Origin: Chloroflexota bacterium
GTDB lineage: Bacteria > Chloroflexota > Anaerolineae > Anaerolineales > Villigracilaceae
DNA length: 10,683 bases
Direction of reading: 5' to 3'
NCBI GenBank assembly: GCA_021796315.1
Contig: JAJYOH010000162.1
Span: forward strand, 1-10,683
Below the pieces are notes generated by a model. That model had not been told where the DNA came from, searched no databases, and was given only the letters and a program-made list of their open reading frames with translations. Made by a program: the position numbers and the translations under genes. Shown here piece after piece: positions 1 to 6,975 of the stretch; positions within the stretch are counted from its first letter, which is position 1; every line of letters begins with the position of its first letter.

Positions 1-279
1 GATTTCTAGAAGAACAGGACGCTTGGTGCTGATGGATGTGCCGAGATCGCCGTGCAGGAGTTGGTTCATGTAGACCACATATTGCACGGGAAGCGGTTTA
101 TCCAGCCCCAATTGCTTGGTGACGCGGTCGATATCCTCCTGACGCGCTTTCGGTCCGATATACATGGCCGCGGCATTCGTCGGGATGACGCGCGAGATGA
201 AAAACGTCATGATCGAAACACCGACCAGAACGAAAAGGGAAGTCAGGATGCGGCGGAGGATGAATTCAAATTGGCGCAT
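1..279 (-). CDS. Peptide ABC transporter permease, DppB/OppB type (5' part only)
   Basis: This is the inner-membrane permease of a dipeptide/oligopeptide/nickel-type ABC importer; only the first 93 codons lie in the window and the gene continues past the left edge. Translated from the ATG at 279-277 it begins MRQFEFILRRILTSLFVLVG, a short basic cytoplasmic start followed by a first membrane helix at about residues 9-30. A periplasmic stretch follows with the family hallmarks: GP.AR at about 42-46, QLGLDKPLPVQYV at about 56-68, and LLHGDLGTSI at about 74-83. It lies 123 bp downstream of the substrate-binding protein on the same strand, the usual SBP-permease order, with a stem-loop in between. 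The second permease and the ATPases are expected further left. The family is clear; the substrate cannot be told. Confidence 0.93.
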   Translation of the reverse strand, partial: MRQFEFILRRILTSLFVLVGVSIMTFFISRVIPTNAAAMYIGPKARQEDIDRVTKQLGLDKPLPVQYVVYMNQLLHGDLGTSISTKRPVLLEI

Positions 280-321
280 TGAATCAAATGTCTCTCAACA
301 ACCTTTGTGTTTATCCCGATA

Positions 322-370
322 ACGTAGGTCACGTTTTTTCTTCGATGAATTCATAAAACGTGACCTACGT
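322..370 (-). repeat. 16-bp perfect inverted repeat between SBP and permease genes
   Basis: The arms 322-337 (ACGTAGGTCACGTTTT) and 355-370 are perfectly complementary. The 17-nt loop itself contains the 10-bp palindrome ATGAATTCAT at 345-354. In the transcript this makes a strong stem-loop just after the substrate-binding-protein stop codon. No U-run follows either arm, so it is not a canonical terminator. In operons of this type such hairpins usually protect the upstream mRNA or reduce read-through, so that binding protein is made in excess over permease; that role is inferred here. It could also be a copy of a dispersed intergenic repeat. Confidence 0.75.
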
Positions 371-402
371 ATTGTAAAGGGGAATCTCTTGATGTAATTA
401 CA

Positions 403-2058
403 TTACTGAGCCGGATGCAATTCGTAGAAGAAGTAATAGACGAATGGGTAGTTCAGGTTGTACTTGAAGCCCGCAATGGATTTGGGGATGACGAAGGCGG
501 CTTTTGTATCGTAGAAGAAAACACCGGGCGCCTGATCCACGAGCAGATTCATCGCTTGAACAAACTGGGCTTGTGAATCGGTCGGGTTGGTCACTTCCTC
601 ACCGATGGCTGTATCCAGCAGCTTATTGTAATCATCGTTCTTCCAGTAGGACAAATTGAAGTTTGTGGCATTGAGGTACGGCGGTTTGTCTCCCGTGCCG
701 TAGAACATGGACCACAAGTTATCAGATCCGGCATCTGAATAGGTTGGCCAATACAACAGTAGGAACATGTCTTGTTGTTTGGCAATATCGCCTTTGGCTA
801 ATTCCCATTGTTGATTGAACGGCATGGGAGTCAGGGTTACGTCCACACCAATCTGGCTGAATGAATCCTTGATGAGTGGTGCAAAGGCTGCTTCGCTGTC
901 ATTCTCCGACGCGTAGGTCAAATTGATACTGAAACCACCGCCCGGATGGCCTGCATCACTGAGCAGTTGCTTGGCTTTGGCAAGATCATACGTGTATTGA
1001 TTAACATCCTTCGACCATGGAAAGACGCCTTGAGGAACCGGGCCGCGACTCTGAGCACCAAGTCCCTGTGCGCCGATCTTGATGATATCGTCATAAGGGA
1101 TTGCATAAGACAATGCCTGGCGCACTTTCGGATCATCGAGCGGTTTATGCAGAGTATTGAAAAAGCCGACATAATTGAAAAATGACGGCTCAGTGTCTAC
1201 AGTGAAGTTCGGGTTGTTTTGGAAATTGCCGAGGTCCTGAGGCGGGATGCGCTCAGCTAAATCCACCTGACCGCCCGAAAGCATCTGCTCCTGCGTGGTG
1301 GCTTCAGGAACAATGTTAACCAACACTTTGTCATACTGACCCGGCTTCCAACCACCCCAATAGTCATTGAAGCGTGAAAAGACGATCTGTTGATCGGGCG
1401 TGTAAGATTCAATGGTATACGGCCCCGTCCCACCGTCCACGCCGCTATCGAAATATTTCGGATCCGCAGCAACTCCATCAAGGGCTTTCGGGCTGACAAT
1501 CCACGCACCGTACAGAGACGAGGCGATCAGGTCCAAGGGCGCGGCATAAGACAGAGTGAACTTGACCGTATAATCATCCACAACATCCACGCTTTTCACA
1601 GGCGCCCAGATGAACGAAGCCCCGGCATGATCGCGTTCAGCGTCAATGGACTTCTTAACGGCCGCGGCATTCATGGTTTCGCCATCATGGAATTTCACTC
1701 CCTGCCGGAGATGGAATGTCCAGGTCATGCCGTCCGCGCTGGTGTCCCAGCTTTGAGCCAGCAGCGGCGTAAACTTTTCTGCGGAACCCGGCGGATTGAT
1801 TCGTAGCAACTGCTCATACACGTTTGCCATGTAAGCAGCTTCCGTTGAAAACGAAAGCACCGGGTCCCATGTGGTAACGTTCGCGGTATTTGCGATCTTT
1901 AGCACCAGTGGTGCGGGAGTGGGCGGCACTGCGGTAGGCGCTTCGATAGCAGGAGCCGATTGGGATGCGGCCGGTGCCTGCGTGGCCACAGGGCCGCACG
2001 AGGTCATCAGCACTGCAATGACCAGCAAAAGGGAAAGCACAAGCAACTTTTTATTCAT
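403..2058 (-). CDS. Peptide ABC transporter substrate-binding lipoprotein (SBP_bac_5 family)
   Basis: This is the extracytoplasmic solute receptor of a peptide-type ABC importer; it captures ligand and delivers it to the permease encoded just downstream. The 551 residues match the family length. A lipoprotein signal is seen: MNKK, a hydrophobic core, then lipobox LMTSC with Cys21 as the likely lipidated residue, followed by a Pro/Ala/Thr-rich tether to about residue 50. The mature domain shows the SBP_bac_5 signature LAQSWDTSADGMTWTFHLR followed by GVKFHDGE, and later RQALSYAIPYDDII. The start is the ATG at 2058-2056, with a good Shine-Dalgarno (AGGAG, complement of 2064-2068) five bases upstream. 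It is transcribed divergently from the BTAD regulator. A weak -10 (TAGGAT, complement of 2092-2097) sits 10 bp from the triple repeats, which suggests activator-dependent expression. The ligand (peptide, nickel, sugar oligomer) cannot be told from the sequence. Confidence 0.95.
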   Translation of the reverse strand: MNKKLLVLSLLLVIAVLMTSCGPVATQAPAASQSAPAIEAPTAVPPTPAPLVLKIANTANVTTWDPVLSFSTEAAYMANVYEQLLRINPPGSAEKFTPLLAQSWDTSADGMTWTFHLRQGVKFHDGETMNAAAVKKSIDAERDHAGASFIWAPVKSVDVVDDYTVKFTLSYAAPLDLIASSLYGAWIVSPKALDGVAADPKYFDSGVDGGTGPYTIESYTPDQQIVFSRFNDYWGGWKPGQYDKVLVNIVPEATTQEQMLSGGQVDLAERIPPQDLGNFQNNPNFTVDTEPSFFNYVGFFNTLHKPLDDPKVRQALSYAIPYDDIIKIGAQGLGAQSRGPVPQGVFPWSKDVNQYTYDLAKAKQLLSDAGHPGGGFSINLTYASENDSEAAFAPLIKDSFSQIGVDVTLTPMPFNQQWELAKGDIAKQQDMFLLLYWPTYSDAGSDNLWSMFYGTGDKPPYLNATNFNLSYWKNDDYNKLLDTAIGEEVTNPTDSQAQFVQAMNLLVDQAPGVFFYDTKAAFVIPKSIAGFKYNLNYPFVYYFFYELHPAQ

Positions 2059-2107
2059 GATTTCTCCTCTCTTAGCGGATAGTTTCGGCTTATCCTACCA
2101 CGCCGAA

Positions 2108-2136
2108 TTTGCAGAAACTTTGCAAAACATTAGCAG
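2108..2136 (+). promoter_or_regulatory. Three heptamer direct repeats at 11-bp spacing (candidate BTAD/SARP-type operator)
   Basis: TTTGCAG (2108-2114), TTTGCAA (2119-2125) and TTAGCAG (2130-2136) are direct repeats whose starts are exactly 11 bp apart, with 4-bp spacers. SARP-family activators (OmpR-like winged helix plus BTAD) are known to bind heptameric direct repeats at 11-bp intervals close to the -10 box of promoters with a poor -35. The divergently placed regulator gene ends in just such a module. Read on the minus strand, the last repeat is 10 bp from the weak -10 of the substrate-binding-protein gene. On the plus strand the last repeat is 1 bp from the regulator's own TATAAT. This fits activation of the transporter and autoregulation, but that is inference from geometry. 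Confidence 0.5.
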
Positions 2137-2137
2137 A

Positions 2138-2143
2138 TATAAT
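2138..2143 (+). promoter_or_regulatory. -10 box (TATAAT) of the BTAD regulator gene, leaderless-type
   Basis: A consensus TATAAT ends 8 bp before the ATG at 2152. Transcription would then start at about 2150-2152, giving an essentially leaderless mRNA, and indeed no Shine-Dalgarno is seen before the ATG. No well-spaced -35 is visible; the triple direct repeats occupy that position. Confidence 0.55.
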
Positions 2144-2151
2144 TACGCGCG

Positions 2152-5100
2152 ATGAAGGCATCGCCTCTGCTCCACACAAAATTCATGGTGCCACCCGTTG
2201 GAAATCACTTGCCTCGTCCGCATTTGATTCAATGGCTGGACAACCAAACCGAACGCAGACTCATCCTGATCTCCGCACCGCCCGGCTATGGCAAGACGAC
2301 CCTTCTCGTGGATTTTGTCAACGGTCTTTCACGGCCGACAGCGTGGTACCAGCTCGAAACAACGGATTCGGATCCGACAGTTTTCCTCACCTACCTCATT
2401 GAATCGATTCGCCGCGCAAAATCAAGCTCGAAGAAAACCGCGCACATCGGACAGAATGCCCAGTCCCTGCTCGACAGCGCGGAACCCGGAATAGAACCCC
2501 AGCGCGTCCTGACGGTACTCATCAATGAAATAACCGAACAGATCACTGATTCGCTCACGATTGTCCTTGAAGATTATCACTACGTTGCCAGTCCGGTTGT
2601 TCATCAACTTGTGGACTATCTGCTTGAGAACGCGCCTTCCTCGGTCCGCGTGATCATCTCGACGCGTACCGATCCGCCGCTTCCACTGGCGCGTTTGCGA
2701 GCGCGTGGCTTGCTGGCTGAACTACGCTCCGCAGATTTACGCTTTCGCGATGATGAAATCTCAGCGCTCTTACAACGCGAGGTTAGCGATATCCCTGCCG
2801 ATAGTCTCACCCTATTAAGTGAAAAGACCGAGGGCTGGGTCGCCGCATTGCAGATCATCCGCAATTCGCTTGCCGGAAAGGATGCGAAGTACGCGCGCGA
2901 GATCATCAATTCCCTGAGCGGCTCCAACCGCTTCATTTTTGAATATCTGATCGAAGAGGTCTTCCAACGCCAGCCGAAAGAACGGCAGGATTTTTTGTTA
3001 CGCACCTCCATCCTTTCGCAAATGGACGCTGCCTCTTGCAACGTGGTTGCAGAGATAAAGAACGCACAGTCCGTGCTGGAGGATTTGGACAGACAGAATC
3101 TATTTGTGTCCAGTCTCGATGCCGAGCGGAAATGGTATCGCTATCATTTCTTATTCCGCGAATTTTTGTTGAGCCGATTGCATCGCGAAAACGGCGACCC
3201 GCTTCCAGTCCTGGAGGGACGCGCCGGAAAATATTATGAAGAACAAGGCGAGATGGAAGCGGCCTTCAGTCATTATGTTGCAGCTGGTGATTTTGAATCA
3301 GCAGCACGGGTTGCACTCACTTTTGCGGCGGATTATGTCGAGCGCGGACGCGTGGAAGTCCTGCATCTTTATCTGAAGATGCTGCCCACTGAAACGATGC
3401 GCGCTCATCCGCAATTGCTTTTACAACATGGCAACGCGCATCGCAGATTGGGCGAAGCGGGGCTTGCCATTACAGCTTACGAGGATGCGCGCACAGCCTT
3501 CAGCGCACAAAATAACCCTTCGGGCGTGAGCCGCGCACTAACCCGTTTGGCCGAAGTTTATCGTGTGCAGGGAGACTATCGCCGAGCCGAGGAATTGGCA
3601 GCGCAGGCATTGGAAGTATCGCCTGCCGAGGATCATACCGCGCGGGCCGAGGCTTTGATGGCGCTGGCAAAAAGCACCGGTTTCTTGAGCGGCATGGATC
3701 GAGGACAGGAATTAGCTGAGCAAGCGGTGGAGGAGTCGCGCCAAGCAGACGGGCTTTCAGCGTTGGCACGCGCGGGTTTTCTTCAATCGCTGGGACAAAT
3801 CTGCTGGTGGCACGGTGATCCGCAGCCTGCCGCGCAATACGCCCAGGAGGCGCTGCGTCTCGTTCCCGATGAGCTTTCGCCAATCGCGGCGCAGGCCTGC
3901 ATTTTATTGGTCACGCCTTATCTTTACTGGCGCGAATTTGAAACGGCTCTGCATTACGCGGAGCGCGGGCTGGAGATCGCGCAGACGCTTCATCTCAACG
4001 AATTGCTTCCTGCTGCCTATACAGCATTGGGAAATGTATTGACGCGCCTCGGTGAAATGGCACGCGCAGAAAACGCATTACGTCAATCTGTTGAATTGGC
4101 GCAACGACTCGGCATGGCATCTTATGAACAGCTTATGGCAACCGGTTATCTTGCCTATAATCTTTACGGTCAGGGACGCGTGGATGAAGCCTGGCAGTTG
4201 GCCGAGGGGGCATTGTGGGCCTATACGGGGAATCCCGATGCATACGAAGCATTTGTTTGTCGCAGCGTGCTGTCCGATGTAGCATTGGAAAATAATCAGC
4301 TCGCCCGTGCCGAAAAACTTTTTGACGAGCTACTTCAAAGAGGCGAGCGACGCCAGTTCCGTATCCCGCTTGCCATGGTTCATTTTGGACTGGCCTATAT
4401 CCATCTTGTTACAGACCGCAAAGAAACGGGTATGGATCACGCCTGTGCCGCGCTTGAACTCATCGAACCTACGCGAGCATTCCAACTCTTCATCGACCAA
4501 GGCGAGCGAGCCCGTGTGGTATGCAATGCTCTGATCGAGGCTGGCCATGCAAGCCCATTTGTACAGCGCGTGCTGGAAAACTTGCCCGATAAAAGGAAGA
4601 AGCAAACCATTCTGGTCACTGACCGATCCGCCGTGACCATCCAGTCTTTTGGCTCTTTTCGAGTCTTTGTAGGCGAGATGGAGATCTCACAGGAGCACTG
4701 GGTCTCAAACAAGGCGCGCGACCTGCTTGCCTATTTCCTGACATTTCGCGGTGAGCACATTCCCGCTGATCGAGCCTTCGAGGCCATCTGGTCCGAAAAA
4801 GGCGGTCGCGGCCTGACCGCCTTCCATACGGCGCTTTCGCGTCTGCGTAACGCTTTAAGGACGGGCGATAGCTCACCGCGTTTGATTCTAGTGGAGGCGG
4901 GCGAATATCGTTTGGATGCAGCGCGCTTTAAGATTGATGTGGATGAATTCGACTTAGCATTGGCAAAAGCCCATGTTGCCACGGACGAAGAAGGAGCCGC
5001 ACATCTACAAGAAGCCATTAATTTGTACCATGGGGAATACCTGCAAAACCTGTATTACGATTGGATCTTTCCCGAACGCCGTCGTTTGGTTCAAGCTTAC

Positions 5101-5373
5101 TTGAGCGCTCTACGTGCCCTTGCTAATTTTCATTATGTTCATGAACGGTTCACGCGCTCCCTTGAGTTCCTTGACCGTGCATTGCGCGTGGATAAACTAC
5201 AGGAAGACCTGTACTGCCAGGCAATGCGTGTCTATGCTGCGCTGGGCGATCGCGCCGGGTTGATCCAGCAATACCAGGAAATGCAACAGATATTGGAAAA
5301 GGAACTTGATCTCAAGCCATTACCCGCTACACAATCCCTATACCAAAAATTGCTCGATGGCTTACAAGGCTAA
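2152..5373 (+). CDS. MalT-like NTPase/TPR transcriptional activator with C-terminal winged helix and BTAD domain
   Basis: This is a cytoplasmic signal-responsive transcription factor of 1073 residues. The N-terminus has the MalT/LuxR-NTPase opening (LLHTKFMVPP at 6-15, RPHLIQWLD at 22-30), Walker A APPGYGKTT at 42-50 and Walker B-like IVLEDYH at 137-143, followed by STRTDPPLPLARLRARG. TPR-like helical repeats fill about 360-810, the likely ligand or partner sensor. In place of a LuxR helix-turn-helix, the C-terminus has an OmpR-type winged helix (about 824-925, FGSFRVF to ALSRLRNALR) followed by a BTAD domain (about 930-1070, EAINLYHGEYLQNLYYDWIF to YQEMQQILEKELDLKPLP). It is divergent from the peptide transporter across a 93-bp region with SARP-like direct repeats, so that transporter is the likely target. 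The start is supported by homology to the family's N-terminus and by the TATAAT 8 bp upstream. The signal is unknown. Confidence 0.93.
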   Translation: MKASPLLHTKFMVPPVGNHLPRPHLIQWLDNQTERRLILISAPPGYGKTTLLVDFVNGLSRPTAWYQLETTDSDPTVFLTYLIESIRRAKSSSKKTAHIGQNAQSLLDSAEPGIEPQRVLTVLINEITEQITDSLTIVLEDYHYVASPVVHQLVDYLLENAPSSVRVIISTRTDPPLPLARLRARGLLAELRSADLRFRDDEISALLQREVSDIPADSLTLLSEKTEGWVAALQIIRNSLAGKDAKYAREIINSLSGSNRFIFEYLIEEVFQRQPKERQDFLLRTSILSQMDAASCNVVAEIKNAQSVLEDLDRQNLFVSSLDAERKWYRYHFLFREFLLSRLHRENGDPLPVLEGRAGKYYEEQGEMEAAFSHYVAAGDFESAARVALTFAADYVERGRVEVLHLYLKMLPTETMRAHPQLLLQHGNAHRRLGEAGLAITAYEDARTAFSAQNNPSGVSRALTRLAEVYRVQGDYRRAEELAAQALEVSPAEDHTARAEALMALAKSTGFLSGMDRGQELAEQAVEESRQADGLSALARAGFLQSLGQICWWHGDPQPAAQYAQEALRLVPDELSPIAAQACILLVTPYLYWREFETALHYAERGLEIAQTLHLNELLPAAYTALGNVLTRLGEMARAENALRQSVELAQRLGMASYEQLMATGYLAYNLYGQGRVDEAWQLAEGALWAYTGNPDAYEAFVCRSVLSDVALENNQLARAEKLFDELLQRGERRQFRIPLAMVHFGLAYIHLVTDRKETGMDHACAALELIEPTRAFQLFIDQGERARVVCNALIEAGHASPFVQRVLENLPDKRKKQTILVTDRSAVTIQSFGSFRVFVGEMEISQEHWVSNKARDLLAYFLTFRGEHIPADRAFEAIWSEKGGRGLTAFHTALSRLRNALRTGDSSPRLILVEAGEYRLDAARFKIDVDEFDLALAKAHVATDEEGAAHLQEAINLYHGEYLQNLYYDWIFPERRRLVQAYLSALRALANFHYVHERFTRSLEFLDRALRVDKLQEDLYCQAMRVYAALGDRAGLIQQYQEMQQILEKELDLKPLPATQSLYQKLLDGLQG

Positions 5374-5681
5374 CGCCTTTGCGTGAATGTATCTCCGTTA
5401 ATCAATAATCCTGTTAACGTTTTAGGACAATGAAAAGTAAACACGCACTGTGATCGCGACTCTGGATCACGTTCGTCTCGGAAATATGTTTTGCGTCCCA
5501 TGCCCTCAACAAAAATGACAATGGCAAAACAAGATGCGGAATGTTATTTGGTAATCCAATCGAATACTTCGCGACTCGGTCGATGACCCCCACGGTTTTG
5601 CAACCCACGAACAACAAACAATCCGCTTCACCAATCTCCAATGGAAACTCGCGCGCAGCAACACCGCGCCTATGTAAAAAT
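5374..5681. other. Intergenic stretch, no gene recognised
   Basis: These 308 bp lie between the converging ends of the BTAD regulator (plus) and the small TPR gene (minus). No convincing terminator with a U-run is seen for either gene. A 75-codon minus-strand frame (5414-5641) starts with TTG, lacks a ribosome binding site and resembles nothing I know, so I do not call it. A 6-bp inverted repeat GTGATC/GATCAC (5450-5455, 5465-5470) is the only local structure seen. Confidence 0.6.
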
Positions 5682-6053
5682 TCATCTCATTGCGTGATTG
5701 AACAATCCAACCACAGGCGGAAAGCTGCTTGTCAATGTTTTAGGAAAAGGCCTGTCCCCTGGCACATCTGTCGCCTTTTGTGCCGGATTAGCCGCATGGG
5801 TCTTTGCCAGAACCGCATCCGCTTTTCTCGTTTCTATTTTTGCGAATAATACTTGTGCCTGCGCGAGGCAATGGAGCGCCTGCGCCCTGTCACCCAAAAC
5901 CATATAAGCCATGCTCATTTCATCCAGCGCTTCCAATTCCCCTTGTGGGTCTCCCACATCTCGTGCTGCTTCCATACCCTTGCGACAGCGTTCTACAATC
6001 ATAAGCACATCTGCCTGGTTGACCAAGCTTTCCATGAAGGCTTTTGCCGACAT
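5682..6053 (-). CDS. Small TPR-like protein of unknown function
   Basis: A 123-residue protein with no signal peptide or membrane segment. Residues about 25-75 read as helical tetratricopeptide-type repeat (GELEALDEMSMAYMVLGD, then RAQALHCLAQAQVLFAKIE), with the small residues and aromatic expected of a TPR helix pair. The last 40 residues are Pro/Thr/Ser-rich and probably disordered. The start chosen is the ATG at 6053-6051 because AAAGGAGGAG (complement of 6056-6065) lies just upstream, and TATAAT (complement of 6076-6081) a little further. An in-frame start six codons upstream would place the Shine-Dalgarno inside the gene. It stands alone on the minus strand. It resembles an isolated fragment of the TPR region of large regulators, so it could be a decayed remnant, but its intact promoter and ribosome binding site argue for expression. 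The function is unknown; a scaffold or adaptor role is only a guess. Confidence 0.62.
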   Translation of the reverse strand: MSAKAFMESLVNQADVLMIVERCRKGMEAARDVGDPQGELEALDEMSMAYMVLGDRAQALHCLAQAQVLFAKIETRKADAVLAKTHAANPAQKATDVPGDRPFPKTLTSSFPPVVGLFNHAMR

Positions 6054-6075
6054 CACTCCTCCTTTGGACACAACA

Positions 6076-6081
6076 ATTATA
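6076..6081 (-). promoter_or_regulatory. -10 box (TATAAT) for the small TPR gene
   Basis: The complement of 6076-6081 is a consensus TATAAT. Transcription from about 6069 would give a short leader of about 15 nt containing the AAAGGAGGAG ribosome binding site of the gene starting at 6053. No clear -35 hexamer is seen at the proper distance. Confidence 0.5.
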
Positions 6082-6120
6082 AGACCTGCTTCCTCATTCG
6101 AGCAGAAAATGGGATCGGCA

Positions 6121-6162
6121 ATTTGTTACCGTGATGCATACCCATGAGGCAGATTTGTTACC
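6121..6162. repeat. 10-bp direct repeat ATTTGTTACC, 32 bp apart
   Basis: ATTTGTTACC occurs at 6121-6130 and 6153-6162, each preceded by a GGCA-like sequence. The 32-bp period is about three helical turns, so both copies face the same side of the DNA. They lie 40-80 bp upstream of the -10 of the small TPR gene. A binding site for a regulator is possible but unproven. Confidence 0.35.
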
Positions 6163-6303
6163 ACCCGTTTTACCACGAAAGTCTGCTTGCAGTGGCGGCC
6201 TTCTACATGACAAATAGGTGCATTTTTGAAATAACCGTAGTTCTGGTCATTTTGAAAAATCCAGCCCCTTTGTAGAGCCACTGCGAGCTTCAATGGTCAC
6301 CAT

Positions 6304-6344
6304 CAACGGTACCGTTGGACGTCTACAACGGTACCGTTGCAACG
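6304..6344. promoter_or_regulatory. Twin 14-bp palindromes plus overlapping third palindrome (candidate operator)
   Basis: The perfect palindrome CAACGGTACCGTTG occurs twice, at 6304-6317 and 6326-6339. The copies are separated by 8 bp that include GACGTC, so their centres are 22 bp apart, about two helical turns. The second copy runs directly into another palindrome, CGTTGCAACG (6335-6344). The half-site CAACG/CGTTG therefore appears five times in 41 bp. This is the look of a cooperative operator for a dimeric repressor (TetR- or LacI-like), but no such regulator gene is in the window. The nearest gene start it could serve is the small TPR gene at 6053, about 250 bp away. Confidence 0.5.
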
Positions 6345-6560
6345 ATTTGTTATTTGCGGATGGCGCGGTTTCTCGGAATTTGAGAAGTTGGACAAGCGTT
6401 AAAGTAGTGATTTGGACCCGCCGAGCGCGTCTTTTGCCCTTCCGATTTTTGCTACCGATAGGGGCGGCTATCAGCAAATGACAGTCTGCTCAACCATGAA
6501 AGACGCAACTGTGTTGATCCTGCTCAACGCGGACATTAATAGTTCCAGCATCGATCCAAT

Positions 6561-6971
6561 CTATGCTTTCGTCAGTCTCCCCCACGTTACCTTGACCAGC
6601 CATGCCGCACCCAATCCAACCAACAGAGACAGAGCGATAGTGATCCCGATACCTAACCAGCCGCCACCTATTAATGGATTAGCTATTCCCACGATAACTT
6701 GTACTAGGAAGATAGACAACGCAATAGTGATGAGCAACCCCAGCACTTCAAAGAAGACGCTGCGAAACATCATAGCGCGATCAATTTTCCCTTCACCATA
6801 GGCTTGCACTTGCCCGCGAATGATGAACGCGACTGCCATGCCGAGACCTAGCACGAGTACGAGACGCGCCAGTATGCCTGTTAACGCAGGAGAGAAGATC
6901 AACCCTGCAAGCAGGATAAGCAACAGCAAGACAGAGATAACGTGCCAGTGTTTTTCGAGGGCTACAAACAT
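6561..6971 (-). CDS. Small integral membrane protein, four predicted helices
   Basis: A 136-residue hydrophobic protein of no family I recognise. Four membrane segments are visible at about residues 11-30, 32-52, 72-97 and 105-128. A charged loop (RGQVQAYGEGKIDRAMMFRS) lies between the second and third, and the C-terminal tail is basic (VKVTWGRLTKA). The start ATG at 6971-6969 lies four bases after the stop of the upstream TPR gene. Its Shine-Dalgarno-like AGGTAGG overlaps that gene's end, so translational coupling is likely. It is the last gene of the three-gene operon. With the preceding membrane-anchored TPR protein it may form a membrane complex, which is inferred only from position. Confidence 0.85.
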   Translation of the reverse strand: MFVALEKHWHVISVLLLLILLAGLIFSPALTGILARLVLVLGLGMAVAFIIRGQVQAYGEGKIDRAMMFRSVFFEVLGLLITIALSIFLVQVIVGIANPLIGGGWLGIGITIALSLLVGLGAAWLVKVTWGRLTKA

Positions 6972-6975
6972 ATAC

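Larger units (their letters stand above)
6054..6560. other. 507-bp intergenic region with repeats but no recognised gene
   Basis: This lies between the start of the small TPR gene (minus) and the end of the three-gene operon (also minus). It holds a probable promoter for the TPR gene (6076-6081), a direct repeat (6121-6162) and the paired palindromes (6304-6344). Short frames on both strands at 6247-6481 are mutually overlapping, rich in Arg, and lack ribosome binding sites. No terminator with a U-run was found after the operon stop at 6561. Confidence 0.6.

Noticed and set aside
52..282. 76-codon plus-strand ORF at the left edge
   Set aside because: It is a shadow of the DppB-type permease encoded on the opposite strand, whose translation is clearly family-like.
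5366..5379. Small hairpin AAGGC/GCCTT at the end of the BTAD regulator gene as terminator
   Set aside because: The stem is only 5 bp, contains the stop codon in its loop, and no U-run follows.
5414..5641. 75-codon minus-strand ORF
   Set aside because: It starts with TTG, has no ribosome binding site or promoter of its own, and its translation resembles nothing and shows no clear domain character.
6247..6481. Overlapping short ORFs on both strands
   Set aside because: They lack ribosome binding sites, have Arg-rich random-looking composition, and one is simply the antisense of the other across the palindromes.
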